Below are positions 21,828 through 34,642 of a stretch of DNA of 64,000 bases, in pieces; position 1 is the stretch's first letter, and every line of letters starts with the position of its first letter. The notes below the pieces were generated by a model that was given only the letters and a program-made list of their open reading frames with translations, was not told the DNA's origin and did no database searches. Origin of the DNA: Pantoea vagans (lineage in GTDB: Bacteria > Pseudomonadota > Gammaproteobacteria > Enterobacterales > Enterobacteriaceae); the NCBI RefSeq assembly GCF_001506165.1, contig NZ_CP011427.1:3782001-3846000 (forward strand). Reading direction: 5' to 3'. The position numbers and the translations under genes were made by a program.

Positions 21828-23917
21828 TGAATAAACAAATACTTCTCAGCCTGTTGGCTGTTTCTGTCTCCGCGGCCTGCCAGGTGCATGCGGAAACCTG
21901 GCCTGAGCCTATTGGGCCATCACAATCGGATTTCGGCGGCGTCGGTTTGATGCAAACGCCGACGGCACGTATGGCGAAAGAGGGCGAATTCAGCCTCAAC
22001 TTCCGCGATAACGATCAATATCGTTACTACTCTGCTTCGCTCCAGCTGTTTCCGTGGCTGGAAACCACCGTGCGTTACACCGATGTGCGTACCCGCCGTT
22101 ACAGCGCGGTCGAGGGGTTCAGTGGCAACCAGAGTTATAAAGACAAAGCGTTCGATGTGAAGCTGCGCCTGTGGCAGGAGAGTTATTGGTTGCCAGAAGT
22201 CGCGGTGGGCTCGCGCGATTTGGGCGGCACCGGGCTGTTCGATAGCGAATATCTGGTGGCGACCAAAGCCTGGGGACCGTTTGATTTCACCATGGGCATC
22301 GGCTGGGGCTATTTGGGCAACAGTGGCAGCATTAAAAACCCGTTCTGTTCTTACAGCGACAGCTTCTGTACCCGCACCGGCGGAGGCACGGCGGGGGCGA
22401 TTAATGGGTCTCAAATGTTCCACGGCCCGGCAGCGTTGTTCGGCGGCGTCGAGTATCAAACCCAATGGCAGCCGCTACGCCTGAAGCTGGAATATGAAGG
22501 CAACGATTATCAGGATGACTTTGCCGGGCGGCTTGAACAGCGCAGCAAGGTCAACGTCGGCGCGATTTATCGCCTGACTGACTGGGCAGATATCAACGCC
22601 AGCTATGAGCGTGGCAACACCTTTATGTTCGGGGTGACGGTACGCACCAACTTCAACGATCTGCATCAGTCGCACATTGACAGCGCCAAGCCTGACTATC
22701 ACCCTCAGCCTCAGGGTGACCTGCTGCAGCCCACGGTGGTGGCCAACCAGCTGACCGATTTGAAGTACAACGCCGGGCTGAACGGCCCACGTATTCAGAC
22801 CAAAGGCAGCACGCTGTACGTCTCTGGTGAGCAGACGAAATATCGTGATACGCGTGAAGGCGTCGATCGCGCGAACCGTATCATCATGAACAATCTGCCT
22901 GCCGGTATTGATACCATTGATGTCACCGAGTCGCGCTTCAATATGCCGCAGGTCACCACCCGGACGGATGTGGCCAGCCTGCATAATGAGCTGAGCGGTT
23001 ACCCGTTGGGCCATGAACAACCCTTGCAGCAAACGCGTGAAAATCCAGTCGATCCCGGCGCAACCGAACAGGGCTTCTTCATTCGCAAAGATCGCCTCAA
23101 TTACAATCTTGCTCCGGTGCTCAATCAATCCGTTGGCGGGCCCGAAAGCTTCTATATGTACCAACTGGGTGTGATGGGGAGCGTCGATTACGCGCTGACC
23201 AATCACTTGCTGGTGAGCGGCAGCCTGTTTGGCAACCTCGCCAACAACTATGACAAATTTAACTACAACGGCGCACCCGCAGATTCTACCCTGCCGCGCG
23301 TGCGTACCCATATTCGTGATTACGTCGAAAACAACGTTTACGTTAACGACCTGCAAGCGAACTACATGGGCTACCTCGGCAACGGTTTCTACGGCCAGGT
23401 GTACGGCGGTTATCTGGAGACCATGTACGGTGGCGTGGGCGGAGAAGTGCTTTACCGCCCGGTGGACAGCAACTGGGCATTCGGGGTTGATGCCAACTAC
23501 GTGAAGCAGCGTGACTGGGACAACATGATGCAGTTCACGGACTACAAAGCCCCAACCGGGAATCTGACCGCATACTGGCGTCCATGGTTTATGCAGGATG
23601 TGTTGGTGAAAGCCAGCGTAGGGCAATATCTGGCGAAGGACAAAGGCGTCACGGTTGATGTGTCAAAACGCTTCGACAGCGGTGTGATGGTCGGCTTTTA
23701 TGCCACCAAAACCAACGTCTCCGCAGCGGATTACGGCGAAGGCGATTTCACCAAAGGCTTCTATATTTCGATTCCAATGGATCTGTTTACCGTAACGCCA
23801 ACCCGTGGTCGTGCGCAGGTGAATTGGGTACCGCTAACGCGTGATGGCGGCCAGATGCTGGGTCGTAAATATCAGCTGTATGACATGACGTCAGATCGGG
23901 ATGCGCGATTTAATTAA
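21827..23917 (+). CDS. yjbH: Outer-membrane beta-barrel protein YjbH
   Basis: A 696-residue protein with a signal peptide ([22 protein letters not shown]) and the GfcD/YmcA family plan. It opens with the family motif [19 protein letters not shown]. Alternating amphipathic strands rich in aromatic residues follow, such as [19 protein letters not shown], and it closes with [14 protein letters not shown]. Two tandem beta-barrel regions with a linker rich in GEQT and Ser/Thr are expected from family structure work. It probably forms the outer-membrane part of the polysaccharide export route. It is last in the operon and convergent with metH, with a REP-like pair between. Confidence 0.9.
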   Translation: MNKQILLSLLAVSVSAACQVHAETWPEPIGPSQSDFGGVGLMQTPTARMAKEGEFSLNFRDNDQYRYYSASLQLFPWLETTVRYTDVRTRRYSAVEGFSGNQSYKDKAFDVKLRLWQESYWLPEVAVGSRDLGGTGLFDSEYLVATKAWGPFDFTMGIGWGYLGNSGSIKNPFCSYSDSFCTRTGGGTAGAINGSQMFHGPAALFGGVEYQTQWQPLRLKLEYEGNDYQDDFAGRLEQRSKVNVGAIYRLTDWADINASYERGNTFMFGVTVRTNFNDLHQSHIDSAKPDYHPQPQGDLLQPTVVANQLTDLKYNAGLNGPRIQTKGSTLYVSGEQTKYRDTREGVDRANRIIMNNLPAGIDTIDVTESRFNMPQVTTRTDVASLHNELSGYPLGHEQPLQQTRENPVDPGATEQGFFIRKDRLNYNLAPVLNQSVGGPESFYMYQLGVMGSVDYALTNHLLVSGSLFGNLANNYDKFNYNGAPADSTLPRVRTHIRDYVENNVYVNDLQANYMGYLGNGFYGQVYGGYLETMYGGVGGEVLYRPVDSNWAFGVDANYVKQRDWDNMMQFTDYKAPTGNLTAYWRPWFMQDVLVKASVGQYLAKDKGVTVDVSKRFDSGVMVGFYATKTNVSAADYGEGDFTKGFYISIPMDLFTVTPTRGRAQVNWVPLTRDGGQMLGRKYQLYDMTSDRDARFN

Positions 23918-23928
23918 TCGTTTTAAAT

Positions 23929-23992
23929 ACGCGCGATGAAACGCGCCGCTACCGATGGCATGACATCCGTAGCGGCGCAATTTATGGCGCTA
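23929..23992. repeat. REP-like pair between yjbH and metH
   Basis: Two 24-base units at 23929-23952 and 23969-23992 match the arms of the element at 533-594, but here in the outward arrangement: the CCGCTAC end of one faces the GTAGCGG end of the other. It fills the 83-base gap between convergent yjbH and metH. The mirrored arrangement of two units is typical of BIME elements. Confidence 0.8.
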
Positions 23993-24000
23993 TCGGCTCA

Positions 24001-27000
24001 TCAATCCGCGTCGTAACCCAGATTCGGTGCCAACCAACGCTCAACTTCACTCACGCTCATCCCTTTACGCGCCGCATAATCTTCCACCTGGTCACGCTGA
24101 ATCTGCGCCACAGCGAAATATTTGCTGTCAGGATGGCTGAAGTACCATCCGGATACCGCTGCACCCGGCCACATGGCAAAGGATTCGGTTAACTTCATCC
24201 CCGTGTGCGTTTCCACATCCAGCAGCTGCCAAATCTGTGCTTTTTCCGTGTGTTCCGGGCACGCCGGATAACCCGGTGCCGGACGAATCCCCTGATAATT
24301 CTCGCGAATCAGCTCTTCGTTACTGAGATTTTCATTGGCGGCAAAGCCCCAAATTACCTTGCGCACACGCTCATGCAGATACTCGGCAAAGGCTTCTGCT
24401 AAGCGGTCTGAAATCGCCTTCACCATGATTTTGTTGTAATCATCGTGCTGCTGCTCATAGGCTTCGGCCAGCGCATCCTCTTCCAGTCCGCCCGTGACCG
24501 CGAAGGCCCCGAGGTAGTCCGCTTTCCCGCTGGATTTCGGTGCCACAAAGTCCGCTAAGCAGTAGTTAGCAAAGTCGGTTTTCTCCGTTTGCTGGCGTAA
24601 ATGATGGCTAACAATTTTCACCTTATCGCGGTTTTCATCGCTGTAGACTTCGATATCGTCGCCTACCCGGTTGGCTGGGAAGATCCCCACCACACCGCGT
24701 GGATGCAACGTGCCCGTTTCGCTCAACATATCCAGCATGGCATTGGCATCGGCAAACAAACGTTTGGCCTCTTCACCGACCACCTCATCCTCCAGGATGC
24801 GCGGATATTTACCCGCCAGCGACCAGGTCATAAAGAACGGCGTCCAGTCGATATAGTTACGCAGCGTGTCGATGCTGGCTTCCACCGCGCTGACACCCAA
24901 ACGATGTGCCACCGGCGGCGTGTAGCTTTCCCAATCGATGGAGTAGTCGTTGTCCCGCGCGGTTTGCAGGCTGACCGGCGGCGTGCGCGGCTTTTTACGC
25001 GCGTGCTGAATACGCACCGTGTCGTACTCTTTGCGCGTGCGTGCCACAAACTCTTCTTTCAGGGTTTCGGAGAGTAGCGAGGAGACCACACCAACGGTGC
25101 GTGAGGCGTTCTGCACATACACTGTTGGGCCACTGTAGTTCTGCTCAATCTTCACCGCCGTGTGTGCTTTCGAGGTGGTGGCGCCGCCAATCAGCAGCGG
25201 GATGGTGAAGCCCTGACGCTCCATCTCTTTGGCCACGTTGACCATTTCATCCAGCGATGGCGTGATCAGCCCGGAAAGCCCGATGATATCGGCGTTCTCG
25301 GCAATCGCGGTTTTGAGGATTTTGTCACTGGGCACCATCACGCCAAGATCGATGATTTCGTAGTTATTACACTGCAGCACTACGCCAACGATGTTTTTGC
25401 CGATGTCATGCACATCGCCCTTCACCGTCGCCAGCACGATTTTGCCGTTACTGCGCCCGGCTTCTTTACTGGCCTCGATATAAGGTTCGAGATAGGCCAC
25501 TGCTTGCTTCATTACGCGCGCCGATTTCACCACCTGCGGCAGGAACATTTTTCCCTCGCCGAACAGATCACCGACCACGTTCATGCCGGACATCAGCGGT
25601 CCTTCAATCACCTCGATAGGACGTGCTGCGGCCTGACGCGCCTCTTCCGTATCCAGTTCGATAAATTCGGTGATGCCCTTCACCAGCGAGTATTCCAGAC
25701 GTTTTACCACGTCCCAGCTGCGCCATTCCGCCTGCTGCTTCTCCTGCTCACCATCGCCTTTGCTGCTGCGATACTTCTCGGCCAGCTCCAGCAGACGTTC
25801 GGTGCCATCGTCGCGACGATTGAGAATCACGTCTTCTACTGCATCACGCAACTCGGCGGGTAAATCGTCATAGATCGCCAGTTGGCCGGCGTTGACGATA
25901 CCCATGTCCATGCCGTTGCGAATCGCGTAATAGAGGAACACCGCGTGGATCGCCTCACGCACCGGGTCGTTGCCGCGGAACGAGAAGGATACGTTCGACA
26001 CGCCACCCGAGATCATCGCATGCGGCAGTTCGCGTTTAATGTCTTCACAGGCACCGATGAAGTCCATCGCATAGTTGTTATGCTCTTCAATGCCGGTGGC
26101 CACTGCGAAGATATTCGGGTCAAAAATGATGTCTTCTGGCGGGAAACCCACCTCTTCAGTCAGAATTTGGTAGGCGCGACGACAGATTTCGATTTTGCGT
26201 GCGCGGGTGTCGGCCTGGCCGACCTCATCGAACGCCATCACCACCATCGCGGCACCGTAACGACGCACTTTGCGCGCGTGCTCGATAAACGGCTCAATGC
26301 CCTCTTTCATCGAAATCGAGTTAACAATGCCTTTGCCCTGAATGCATTGCAGGCCTTTCTCGATCACCTCCCACTTAGAGGAGTCGATCATAATCGGCAC
26401 GCGGGCAATATCCGGTTCACCGGCAATCAGGTTGAGGAAGCGCACCATCGCGGCTTCCGCATCCAGCATGCCTTCATCCATGTTGATATCAATAATCTGT
26501 GCGCCACTTTCCACCTGTTGACGCGCGACATCCAGCGCCTCGTTGTATTTCTCTTCTTTGATCAGACGCTTGAACTTGGCAGAACCGGTTACGTTGGTGC
26601 GTTCGCCCACGTTCACAAACAGGGAATCGGGGTAAATGTTCAGCGGCTCCAGGCCGGACAAACGGCAGGCCACGGGAATCTCTGGTAGTAAGCGTGGTGC
26701 CACCCCCTCCACCGCCGCTGCCATCGCTGCGATGTGTTCCGGCGTGGTGCCGCAGCAGCCACCGATAATATTCAGGAAGCCCGCGCGCGCCCATTCGCCA
26801 ATCTGGTCAGCCATAGTAGCGGCATCGAGATCGTATTCCCCAAAGGCATTAGGCAAACCGGCGTTGGGATGTGCGGTGACATAGCCTTCCGCAATACGTG
26901 ACAACTCCTGCACATACTGACGCAGTTCGTCTGGACCCAGCGCACAGTTGAGGCCGAAAGAGAGCGGCTCGGCGTGGCGCAGTGAGTTATAGAAACCTTC

Positions 27001-27684
27001 GGTGGTTTGGCCGGACAGCGTGCGACCAGACGCATCGGTGATGGTGCCGGAGATCATCAGCGGCAGGTTGACGCCCATCGCCTCCATCTCGACCTGCACG
27101 GCATAGATCGCCGCCTTGGCGTTCAGGGTATCAAACACCGTTTCAATCATGATGAGGTCGGAACCGCCCGCGATCAGCGCATGGGTGGATTCACGATAAG
27201 CCTCCACCAGCTGATTGAAGGTGACGTTACGGAAGGCGGGATCGTTCACATCCGGCGAAATAGAGCAGGTGCGGTTGGTCGGGCCTAACACCCCGGCGAC
27301 GTAACGCGGGCGGTCGGGGGTTTTCGCCGTCCATGCATCCGCACTGGCACGGGCCAGTTTAGCGGCCTCGAGGTTGATCTCTGCCGACAGGGCTTCCATC
27401 TGGTAGTCGGCCATCGCGATGGTGGTGGAGTTAAAGGTGTTGGTTTCCAGAATGTCCGCGCCGGCGGCAAGGTAAGCATCATGGATTTCGCGGATCACCT
27501 CAGGTTTGGTTAACACCAACAGATCGTTGTTGCCTTTCAAATCGGAAGGCCAGTCGGCAAAGCGACTCCCACGGAAATCGGCTTCACTGAGCTTATAACT
27601 CTGGATCATGGTGCCCATGCCGCCATCCAGAATCATGATGCGCTGTGCCAACTGTTGATGCAGCCTTGCTATTTTCTCGCTCAC
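24001..27684 (-). CDS. metH: Cobalamin-dependent methionine synthase
   Basis: Transfers a methyl group from 5-methyltetrahydrofolate to homocysteine through methylcobalamin. The start is the GTG at 27684, which gives 1227 residues, exactly the E. coli length, and the aligned N-terminus [25 protein letters not shown]; the open frame runs 16 codons further up. The four modules are in order: homocysteine domain with the zinc cysteines (GLNCALG and [10 protein letters not shown]), pterin domain ([19 protein letters not shown]), cobalamin domain with the axial His in GDVHDIGKN near residue 755, and the SAM-binding reactivation domain. It is divergent from iclR. Confidence 0.97.
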   Translation of the reverse strand: MSEKIARLHQQLAQRIMILDGGMGTMIQSYKLSEADFRGSRFADWPSDLKGNNDLLVLTKPEVIREIHDAYLAAGADILETNTFNSTTIAMADYQMEALSAEINLEAAKLARASADAWTAKTPDRPRYVAGVLGPTNRTCSISPDVNDPAFRNVTFNQLVEAYRESTHALIAGGSDLIMIETVFDTLNAKAAIYAVQVEMEAMGVNLPLMISGTITDASGRTLSGQTTEGFYNSLRHAEPLSFGLNCALGPDELRQYVQELSRIAEGYVTAHPNAGLPNAFGEYDLDAATMADQIGEWARAGFLNIIGGCCGTTPEHIAAMAAAVEGVAPRLLPEIPVACRLSGLEPLNIYPDSLFVNVGERTNVTGSAKFKRLIKEEKYNEALDVARQQVESGAQIIDINMDEGMLDAEAAMVRFLNLIAGEPDIARVPIMIDSSKWEVIEKGLQCIQGKGIVNSISMKEGIEPFIEHARKVRRYGAAMVVMAFDEVGQADTRARKIEICRRAYQILTEEVGFPPEDIIFDPNIFAVATGIEEHNNYAMDFIGACEDIKRELPHAMISGGVSNVSFSFRGNDPVREAIHAVFLYYAIRNGMDMGIVNAGQLAIYDDLPAELRDAVEDVILNRRDDGTERLLELAEKYRSSKGDGEQEKQQAEWRSWDVVKRLEYSLVKGITEFIELDTEEARQAAARPIEVIEGPLMSGMNVVGDLFGEGKMFLPQVVKSARVMKQAVAYLEPYIEASKEAGRSNGKIVLATVKGDVHDIGKNIVGVVLQCNNYEIIDLGVMVPSDKILKTAIAENADIIGLSGLITPSLDEMVNVAKEMERQGFTIPLLIGGATTSKAHTAVKIEQNYSGPTVYVQNASRTVGVVSSLLSETLKEEFVARTRKEYDTVRIQHARKKPRTPPVSLQTARDNDYSIDWESYTPPVAHRLGVSAVEASIDTLRNYIDWTPFFMTWSLAGKYPRILEDEVVGEEAKRLFADANAMLDMLSETGTLHPRGVVGIFPANRVGDDIEVYSDENRDKVKIVSHHLRQQTEKTDFANYCLADFVAPKSSGKADYLGAFAVTGGLEEDALAEAYEQQHDDYNKIMVKAISDRLAEAFAEYLHERVRKVIWGFAANENLSNEELIRENYQGIRPAPGYPACPEHTEKAQIWQLLDVETHTGMKLTESFAMWPGAAVSGWYFSHPDSKYFAVAQIQRDQVEDYAARKGMSVSEVERWLAPNLGYDAD

Positions 27685-27770
27685 TCTTGCCCCGTCCACG
27701 TCATTGCGTTGGCTAATATGTCCGCCAAACATACTGGCATATCTTTCTGATGAGCAAAAGTCAGTACAGG

Positions 27771-27783
27771 TGAGACATTTTCA
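27771..27783. promoter_or_regulatory. Possible MetR site upstream of metH
   Basis: TGAGACATTTTCA matches seven of the nine fixed positions of the MetR consensus TGAAnnTnnTTCA. It lies 87 bases before the metH start in the 198-base region shared with iclR. MetR activates metH in E. coli. A single weak match, so low confidence. Confidence 0.3.
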
Positions 27784-27882
27784 GCGCGAAAGCATCACAC
27801 ATCCGACCAGTAAGCCAGCGTTTGCATTCACTCGTTTAAAAACGAAAATGGTTTCCAGCATTGATGCGACAGTGGAGACCTT

Positions 27883-28713
27883 ATGGCTACCCCAGTACCA
27901 GCGAAGCGTGGCAAGAAACCGCGTGCCGCCACAACCACCAGCGCGCCAGCCGGTGGGCAAGTCCAGTCACTGACGCGTGGTTTGCGTTTACTTGAACTAA
28001 TTGCCGAATCGCATGGCAGCGTGGCCCTGACCGAGCTGGCGCAGCAGGCGGGATTGCCCAACTCAACCACCCATCGCCTGCTCTCTACCATGCAACAGCA
28101 AGGATTTGTGAATCAGGTCGGGGATCTGGGGCTCTGGACGATTGGCTCCCATGCCTTCGTGGTCGGCAGCAGTTTCCTGCAAAGCCGCAATCTGCTGGCG
28201 ATTGTGCATCCGGTATTACGGAAGTTGATGGAAGATGCGGGAGAAACCGTCAATCTGGCGGTACTGGATCTCAGCGATTATCAGGCAGTGATTGTCGATC
28301 AGGTGCAGTGCACGCAACTGATGCGCATGTCAGCGCCGATTGGCGGTAAGCTGCCGATGCATGCGTCGGGCGCGGGCAAAGCCTTTTTGGCTCATCTCAG
28401 CGACGAGCAAGTCACCGCACTCTTGCATCAAAAAGGGCTGCATCATTACACGCCGAAAACATTGATGTCGCCGCACAGCCTGAAAGAGAATCTGGCGTTG
28501 ATCCGCAAAATGGGCTTTTCCCACGATGATGAAGAGCACGCGTTGGGCCTGCGCTGCGTGGCCGCACCGATTTATGACGAACACGGTGAGCCGTTTGCCG
28601 CAATCTCTATTTCCGGCCCGATAGCACGTATGACGGACGATCGCATCACCGAACTGGGCGCGTTGGTGATCCGTGCCGCCAAACAGGTTACGCAGACCTA
28701 TTCAGGCCGTTAA
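27883..28713 (+). CDS. iclR: Acetate operon repressor IclR
   Basis: A transcription repressor of aceBAK that also represses itself. The 276 residues comprise a winged helix-turn-helix (about 27-88, with [27 protein letters not shown]) and the IclR ligand domain ([55 protein letters not shown]). In E. coli glyoxylate releases it from DNA and pyruvate stabilises it. GGAG precedes the ATG. Its TAA shares three bases with the TAA of aceK on the other strand (palindrome TTAA), so the genes are convergent with overlapping stops. E. coli arpA, between iclR and aceK, is absent. Confidence 0.97.
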   Translation: MATPVPAKRGKKPRAATTTSAPAGGQVQSLTRGLRLLELIAESHGSVALTELAQQAGLPNSTTHRLLSTMQQQGFVNQVGDLGLWTIGSHAFVVGSSFLQSRNLLAIVHPVLRKLMEDAGETVNLAVLDLSDYQAVIVDQVQCTQLMRMSAPIGGKLPMHASGAGKAFLAHLSDEQVTALLHQKGLHHYTPKTLMSPHSLKENLALIRKMGFSHDDEEHALGLRCVAAPIYDEHGEPFAAISISGPIARMTDDRITELGALVIRAAKQVTQTYSGR

Positions 28714-30443
28714 GCGGCCACCGTGGCGAACCGCGTGCTGAAGCTTTGCGAGGCACGCCACGCAATCACCTCTTCAATATGCCCTTCCCCGATGCGCGTT
28801 TGCAGCGCGCGCCACCAGCGGGGATCAAACAACTGTGGATGCAGTGCTTGCAGTAATTTTCCGGTGCTCGGCTCGCTACAGAGTGCATAGCGGAAGGTTT
28901 CTGGGAACACATCATCCGGCCCGACGCTGTACCAGGGTTCAGCCTGTAACTCATCCTCCTCGTAGCGCGCAGCTGGCACATCGCGGAACTGCAATTCTGT
29001 CATCGGCCGAATTTCGTCGTAGTCGTAAAACACCACCCGACCATGGCGCGTCATGCCGAAGTTTTTAAACAGCATATCCCCCGGGAAAATATTGGCTGCC
29101 GCCAGCTGGCGAATCGCATCACCGTACTCACCAATCGCATGTTGACGCTGCTCGGCTGTCGCCTGTGCCAGCCATAGATTGAGCGGCTCCATACGACGTT
29201 CCAGCCACAAATGGCGGATGATCAGCACATCACCCCGCCGCTCAATTTTCTCCGGGATATCGCGCTCAAATTCCACCATCAACGTGTGTGGAATGCGTGC
29301 CAGCGGTATGGCGAAGTGCTCGAACTCTTGCGTATCCGCCATGCGCCCGACACGGTCGTGCTCTTTGACCATGCGATAACAGTCGCGCACCTGCGCATCC
29401 GTGACCTCTTTTTGTGGCGCAAAGCGGTCTTTAATCACTTTGAAAACGCGGTCAAAACCTGGCAGCGTAAACACCAGCATCACCATGCCGCGAATACCGG
29501 GTGCGATGGTGAAATCCTCGTGGCTGTGAGCCAGATAATCCAGGTACTCGCGGTAACACTCGGTTTTACCGTGCTTTTGGCAGCCAATCGCCATATATCG
29601 CTCAGCGATGGTTTTACTGGGCAGAATCGGTTGCAGCCAGGCCACCAACGCCGCAGGCACCGGGGCGTACACCATGAAGTAAGCACGAGCAAAACCAAAC
29701 ACGATGCTGGCATCATCACTGTCGGTTAAGCAGGTGTCGATCCACAAGCGACCGGCCTCATCGCGTTGGATCGGCAACAGGCAAGGCACCATGCCATCAC
29801 TCAACTGCAAGCGGGCGACAATCCAAGCCGTTTTATTGCGATAAAACAGCTCACTGGCAACATCCAGCGTGGCGGTTGCTAACTGGGCTGGCGAGAACTG
29901 CTCGTGCAGATGACGGACAATCCAGCCGATATCACGGGTGAGATCCTGCCAGGGTAAGCGCAGGGGAATGTCATTCAGCACCTGCCGCAGTAATTCATGC
30001 CAGCTGCCTTGTGGGCGATAAAGCCGTGACAGCGGACGCTGTGCCACCGGCGCTGACGCATAGGGTTGCGAGGGAAAGATAAACAACCGGTTGGGATCGA
30101 GATGGCTGTGGCCTTGCAGACGGCAGTAGACCGAATTAAAAAAGCTTTCCGCAATTTCATGGCGCGGATAGCCAGGCAAAAGCGTCTCATAGTGACTTTT
30201 CACCCGCAGCCAAAAAGCGTCATCCCAGTTCGACACATCATTGAGAATGCGCAACTGGTTTGCAACCAACCCTACATGGTGATCATAAAGATGGATACGC
30301 GCTTTCATCGCCTGCTGCACGGCGTGCCAGTCAGCCTGTTCAAAGCGCTGCTGAGCTCCTGCGGTAATGTCCAGAAAGCGGCCATACTGCGCATCAAAGC
30401 CTTGCAGGATGGTATGGGCGATCAGAGATTCTCTCGGTGTCAT
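28710..30443 (-). CDS. aceK: Isocitrate dehydrogenase kinase/phosphatase
   Basis: Switches isocitrate dehydrogenase off by phosphorylation and on by dephosphorylation, controlling flow into the glyoxylate bypass. The 577 residues match E. coli AceK throughout, including [33 protein letters not shown] at the start, the ATP-binding loop [28 protein letters not shown] near residue 320, and [27 protein letters not shown] with the kinase-type metal ligands. AGGAG lies eight bases before the ATG. It is the third gene of aceBAK, 49 bases after aceA, with a hairpin in between. Confidence 0.97.
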   Translation of the reverse strand: MTPRESLIAHTILQGFDAQYGRFLDITAGAQQRFEQADWHAVQQAMKARIHLYDHHVGLVANQLRILNDVSNWDDAFWLRVKSHYETLLPGYPRHEIAESFFNSVYCRLQGHSHLDPNRLFIFPSQPYASAPVAQRPLSRLYRPQGSWHELLRQVLNDIPLRLPWQDLTRDIGWIVRHLHEQFSPAQLATATLDVASELFYRNKTAWIVARLQLSDGMVPCLLPIQRDEAGRLWIDTCLTDSDDASIVFGFARAYFMVYAPVPAALVAWLQPILPSKTIAERYMAIGCQKHGKTECYREYLDYLAHSHEDFTIAPGIRGMVMLVFTLPGFDRVFKVIKDRFAPQKEVTDAQVRDCYRMVKEHDRVGRMADTQEFEHFAIPLARIPHTLMVEFERDIPEKIERRGDVLIIRHLWLERRMEPLNLWLAQATAEQRQHAIGEYGDAIRQLAAANIFPGDMLFKNFGMTRHGRVVFYDYDEIRPMTELQFRDVPAARYEEDELQAEPWYSVGPDDVFPETFRYALCSEPSTGKLLQALHPQLFDPRWWRALQTRIGEGHIEEVIAWRASQSFSTRFATVAA

Positions 30444-30465
30444 CGACGACGCTCCTGCAAAATGA

Positions 30466-30479
30466 GCCCATCCATGGGC
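30466..30479 (-). other. Hairpin between aceA and aceK
   Basis: GCCCAT/ATGGGC with a two-base loop sits in the 49-base gap after aceA. There is no T run, so it is not a terminator. In E. coli intercistronic stem-loops help keep AceK far less abundant than AceA, and this one may do the same. Confidence 0.45.
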
Positions 30480-30492
30480 GGAGGTGAGGCGT

Positions 30493-31794
30493 TTAGAACT
30501 GCGCGGCTTCCGTGGAACCGGTCAATGCGGTGACGGATGACTGTCCACCCTGAATAACGTTGGTGACGCGGTCAAAGTAACCGGTGCCCACTTCCTGTTG
30601 ATGTGAGGAGAAGGTGTAGCCTTTTTCACGCGCGGCGAACTCGGGTTGCTGCACTTTCTCAACGTAATGACGCATCCCTTCACCCTGCGCATAAGCATGT
30701 GCCAAATCGAACATGTTGAACCACATGCTGTGAATGCCGGCCAGCGTGATGAACTGAAAGCGATAGCCCATGTCGCTCAATGCCTGCTGGAAACGGGCGA
30801 TGGTGCGATCGTCGAGATTCTTCTTCCAGTTAAACGATGGCGAGCAGTTGTAGGCCAGTAATTTGCCCGGATACTGCGCGTGAATCGCATCGGCAAATCG
30901 CTGTGCAAGCTCCAGATCCGGCGTCGAGGTTTCACACCACAGCACGTCAGCATAAGGTGCATAAGATAAGCCGCGGCTGATCGCCTGTTCAATGCCGGCT
31001 CTCGTGCGGAAGAAGCCTTCAGAGGTACGTTGCCCGGTGATAAAGGGCGCATCACGCTCATCGCAATCGGAGGTGATGAGGTCAGCCGCATCCGCATCGG
31101 TGCGCGCCAGCAGTATGGTCGGCACCCCCATCACGTCGGCAGCCAAGCGCGCGGCCACCAGTTTCTGGATCGCCTCCTGCGTGGGTACCAATACCTTGCC
31201 GCCCATATGACCGCACTTCTTCACCGACGCCAGTTGATCTTCAAAGTGCACGGCGCCCGCACCGGCCTGAATCATCGACTTCATCAGCTCAAAGGCATTG
31301 AGCACGCCACCAAAGCCCGCTTCCGCATCGGCCACAATCGGCAGGAAATAATCGATAAATCCGTCATCTTCCGGTGAGATACCGTTAGCCCACTGAATCT
31401 GGTCAGCACGCTGGAAACTTTGGTTGATGCGCTCAACCACGTTCGGCACCGAGTTCGCCGGATAGAGCGATTGATCGGGATACATCTGCCCGGCCATATT
31501 CGCGTCTGCCGCCACTTGCCAGCCCGAAAGGTAGATCGCCTCAATGCCTGCTTTTGCTTGCTGTATCGCCTGACCGCCAGTTAGAGCGCCCAGACTATTG
31601 ATATAACCTTTAGTGGATTCACCGTTAAGCAGTGACCACAGCTTCGTTGCACCGCGCTCTGCCAGCGTACATGCCGGATTCACCGAACCCCGTAAGTTGA
31701 TAACATCTTCCGCGCTGTAGGGGCGCGTTATCCCCTCCCAGCGCGCGTCGTTCCAGCTCGATGCCAGTTGTTTAATCTGTTGGTTACGATTCAT
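30493..31794 (-). CDS. aceA: Isocitrate lyase
   Basis: Splits isocitrate into succinate and glyoxylate, the first step of the glyoxylate bypass. The 433 residues contain the family signature [10 protein letters not shown] with the catalytic Cys194, the metal-binding region and EDQLASVKK before it. The C-terminal lid ends with [10 protein letters not shown] as in E. coli (GSTEDSQF). GGAG lies before the ATG. It follows aceB after 16 bases and precedes aceK. Confidence 0.98.
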   Translation of the reverse strand: MNRNQQIKQLASSWNDARWEGITRPYSAEDVINLRGSVNPACTLAERGATKLWSLLNGESTKGYINSLGALTGGQAIQQAKAGIEAIYLSGWQVAADANMAGQMYPDQSLYPANSVPNVVERINQSFQRADQIQWANGISPEDDGFIDYFLPIVADAEAGFGGVLNAFELMKSMIQAGAGAVHFEDQLASVKKCGHMGGKVLVPTQEAIQKLVAARLAADVMGVPTILLARTDADAADLITSDCDERDAPFITGQRTSEGFFRTRAGIEQAISRGLSYAPYADVLWCETSTPDLELAQRFADAIHAQYPGKLLAYNCSPSFNWKKNLDDRTIARFQQALSDMGYRFQFITLAGIHSMWFNMFDLAHAYAQGEGMRHYVEKVQQPEFAAREKGYTFSSHQQEVGTGYFDRVTNVIQGGQSSVTALTGSTEAAQF

Positions 31795-31810
31795 AGCGTT
31801 ATCTCCAGGT

Positions 31811-33409
31811 TCAAGGCAGCAGGCGGTAGCCCGGCAGAGTAAGGAAAGAGACTAATTCGTCGGCGGTGGTGATTTGTGCCATCAACGCAGCGGCATCTGC
31901 AAAGCGACCCTGGCGGAAGCGCTCCTCACCGAGGGTGTGCTGCAATGCCTGCAACTCTTCGTCCAGCAGTTGCTCGAACAGTGCGGCAGTCACCAGTTGC
32001 CCATCACTGAGAATCTGTTTGTGGTGGATCCATTGCCAGATTGAGGTTCGGGCGATTTCCGCCGTGGCCGCATCCTCCATCAATCCGTCAATGGGTACGC
32101 AGCCATTGCCACCAATCCAGGCTTCAAGGTATTGCAGTGCCACACGAATGTTGGCGCGCATACCAGCCTCAGTACGCTGGCCACGGCAAGGGCGCAGCAG
32201 CCGTTCGGCGGTAATGGGGCCATCCTGATCGCGACTGACAGACAATTGATTGGGTTGATCACCGAGCTGACGGTCAAATACCGCCATCGCGATATCCGCC
32301 AGGCCTGGATGCGCCACCCAGGTGCCATCGTGACCGTTACCCGCTTCGCGCGCTTTGTCTTCCTGCACCTTCTGCATCACCCACGCATTACGTTCCGCAT
32401 CTTTGCTTGGGATCAGGGCTGACATCCCGCCCATCGCCAATGCACCTCGGCGGTGGCAGGTTTTGATCAGCAGGCGCGAGTACGCATCAAGGAAAGGCTG
32501 ATCCATGCTGATTTGTTGGCGATCTGGCAGGATGCGATCGCCGTGCTGAGCCAGCGTTTTGATGTAGCTAAAGATGTAATCCCAGCGACCACAGTTCAGG
32601 CCGACGACGTGATCGCGCAGTTCCCACAGGATCTCATCCATCTGGAACACGGCTGGCAGCGTTTCGATTAATACCGTGGCTTTGATGGTGCCTCGTGGCA
32701 GATCGAAGCGATCTTCGCTGAAGCGGAAGATCTCACGCCACCATGCCACTTCTGCTGCATGCTCGGTTTTTGGCAGGTAGAACCAAGGGGCATGGCCTTT
32801 TTCCAGCAGCGCATCAACGTTGTGGAACAGATAGAGCGCAAAATCGAATAGCCCGCCTGGAATAGCACGATCGCGCCATTCAACATGCTTTTCACTTAAA
32901 TGCAGACCGCGCACCCGGCACATCAACAGCGCGGGATCGGATTTCAGTTGATAGATCTTGCCGGCTTCACTGGTGAAACTCAGCGTGCCATTCACCGCAT
33001 CACGCAGTGTCAGCTGACCTTCCATCAATTTCTGCCATGTCGGTGCCAGCGAATCTTCGAAGTCGGCCATGAAGACGTTGACGTTGGCATTCAGCGCATT
33101 GATCACCATCTTGCGATCCGGTGGCCCGGTGATCTCCACGCGGCGATCGCGTAGCAGTTGAGGGATAGGTCTGACCTGCCACTCACTTTCACGAATGGAA
33201 GTCGTTTCCGAATCGAAGTCTGGCAACGCTCCTTGGTCATAACGTTGCTGACGCTGCAGGCGTGCTTTCAGCAGACGTTCACGTTCCGGTGCAAAACGCG
33301 CGACCAGCGTGTGCAGGAAATCGATGGCTTCCGGGGTAAGCAGCTGCTTTTCCGCGTGAGTAAAGGGCTGATTGAAAGTCAGCGTGTTGTGGATTACTGA
33401 GTCTGTCAT
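31811..33409 (-). CDS. aceB: Malate synthase A
   Basis: Condenses glyoxylate with acetyl-CoA to malate, the second bypass step. The 532 residues are the enterobacterial MSA length. Visible marks: the TIM-barrel acid segment [15 protein letters not shown], the magnesium and substrate region [21 protein letters not shown], the [15 protein letters not shown] stretch typical of the family, and the C-terminal catalytic-Asp region [21 protein letters not shown] lies before the ATG. It is first in aceBAK behind an IclR-type control region. Confidence 0.98.
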   Translation of the reverse strand: MTDSVIHNTLTFNQPFTHAEKQLLTPEAIDFLHTLVARFAPERERLLKARLQRQQRYDQGALPDFDSETTSIRESEWQVRPIPQLLRDRRVEITGPPDRKMVINALNANVNVFMADFEDSLAPTWQKLMEGQLTLRDAVNGTLSFTSEAGKIYQLKSDPALLMCRVRGLHLSEKHVEWRDRAIPGGLFDFALYLFHNVDALLEKGHAPWFYLPKTEHAAEVAWWREIFRFSEDRFDLPRGTIKATVLIETLPAVFQMDEILWELRDHVVGLNCGRWDYIFSYIKTLAQHGDRILPDRQQISMDQPFLDAYSRLLIKTCHRRGALAMGGMSALIPSKDAERNAWVMQKVQEDKAREAGNGHDGTWVAHPGLADIAMAVFDRQLGDQPNQLSVSRDQDGPITAERLLRPCRGQRTEAGMRANIRVALQYLEAWIGGNGCVPIDGLMEDAATAEIARTSIWQWIHHKQILSDGQLVTAALFEQLLDEELQALQHTLGEERFRQGRFADAAALMAQITTADELVSFLTLPGYRLLP

Positions 33410-33485
33410 GCGGGCTGCTCCTGTTTTGATCCGTCTCCGGGCGATCGGATCCGGGTGTAGGGTGTTTTATAACCGGCAAGATCAA

Positions 33486-33525
33486 AGCATAATGATTTTT
33501 ATTTTGTTTTCAAAAACTATTTCCA
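33486..33525 (-). promoter_or_regulatory. aceBAK promoter with IclR half-site
   Basis: On the minus strand TTGAAA (33508-33513) and TATGCT (33486-33491) lie 16 bases apart. A TGGAAATAG stretch (33517-33525), the left half of the IclR consensus TGGAAATnATTTCCA, overlaps the upstream edge of the -35 box. This places the repressor over the promoter, as in E. coli. Confidence 0.6.
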
Positions 33526-33616
33526 TTTTTAAATTTATATGAATTCATCATATTGATTAATATGTAATTTAATCTCTCAAATTAAAGGCAATAAATTCCA
33601 GTTTCTGAATGACAGG

Positions 33617-33652
33617 CAAAAAAAAGCCGCGCCAGCACCAGGCTGTCGCGGC
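33617..33652 (-). terminator. metA terminator
   Basis: GCCGCG/CGCGGC stem with an extended imperfect inner stem, followed by eight T on the minus strand. It begins 29 bases after the metA stop. Confidence 0.85.
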
Positions 33653-33680
33653 AGGATCGTTTGAGAATGTGTTCGCAGGT

Positions 33681-34610
33681 CTATTCGAGCGTCGGGTTCA
33701 TATGACGCAGATCGAAAGGTGTAATCTGGTATACGTAGTAGTTCAACCAGTTAGAGAACAGCAGATTGCCATGGCTGCGCCAGGTGGCACGTGGCGGCAA
33801 TTCAGGGTTGTTTTGCGGGAAGTAATTAAAGGGCACTTCCGGGTGCAAGCCAGCATCGTAATCGCGATGGTATTCGCCAGAGAGCGTCAGGGCATCGTAC
33901 TCCGGATGGCCAGTCACGAACGCCAGACGCTTGTCTTTGCTCGCCATCAGATAGGCGCCTGTGGTCTCTGATTCCGCGAACAACTCCAGATCGGTGTAAT
34001 CACGAATTAACTGGCTGGGGAAATCGGCATAGCGTGAATGTGGCGCGAGGAAATTGTCGTCAAATCCACGGGTTAACAATGCGTGTGGGTGCAGAATCTG
34101 ATGCTCGTAGACACCAGAAAGCTTGTTCTGACGCGTCTGTTTTGGAATGCCATACAGAATGTTCAGCGCCGCCTGTACAGCCCAGCAGACAAATAGCGTT
34201 GAGGTTACGTGTTCTTTTGCCCAATGCAGCACACGCTGAATCTGTGGCCAGTATGCCACATCATTGAAATCCACCAATCCCAGCGGTGCACCCGTCACAA
34301 TCAATCCATCGAAGTTGTCGTGCTCGATGTCTTCAAAATTGCAGTAGAAGTTATTCAGATGCTCGCTCGGGGTATTGCGTGACTCTCGGCTATCGATGCG
34401 CAGCAGCTGTACATCAATTTGCAATGGCGAGTTGGAAAGCAGCCGTAAGAACTGATTTTCCGTTTCGATTTTCTTCGGCATCAGGTTAAGGATCAGCACT
34501 TTGAGCGGACGAATCTCCTGAACACTGGCACGCGATGAGGCCATGACAAAGACGTTCTCATTGCGTAAAAAATTCACTGCCGGCAATTCGTCGGGGACCC
34601 TGATTGGCAT
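33681..34610 (-). CDS. metA: Homoserine O-succinyltransferase
   Basis: Transfers succinyl from succinyl-CoA to homoserine, the first committed step of methionine synthesis. The 309 residues match E. coli MetA in length. The catalytic triad is visible as Cys142 in [11 protein letters not shown], with His235 and Glu237 in TGHPEYDAL. The N-terminus is typical ([21 protein letters not shown]). Tandem MetJ boxes lie upstream. In E. coli it is a heat-unstable enzyme and is feedback-inhibited by methionine and SAM. Same strand as aceBAK but with its own terminator. Confidence 0.97.
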   Translation of the reverse strand: MPIRVPDELPAVNFLRNENVFVMASSRASVQEIRPLKVLILNLMPKKIETENQFLRLLSNSPLQIDVQLLRIDSRESRNTPSEHLNNFYCNFEDIEHDNFDGLIVTGAPLGLVDFNDVAYWPQIQRVLHWAKEHVTSTLFVCWAVQAALNILYGIPKQTRQNKLSGVYEHQILHPHALLTRGFDDNFLAPHSRYADFPSQLIRDYTDLELFAESETTGAYLMASKDKRLAFVTGHPEYDALTLSGEYHRDYDAGLHPEVPFNYFPQNNPELPPRATWRSHGNLLFSNWLNYYVYQITPFDLRHMNPTLE

Positions 34611-34642
34611 GATCTACTTACCTCTTACTTTTATAACCGTAT

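Noticed and set aside
22475..23626. A 383-residue open frame on the minus strand inside yjbH
   Set aside because: It is a shadow of the coding strand: rich in His, Val and Gln with no domain, while yjbH itself has a signal peptide, family motifs and operon context.
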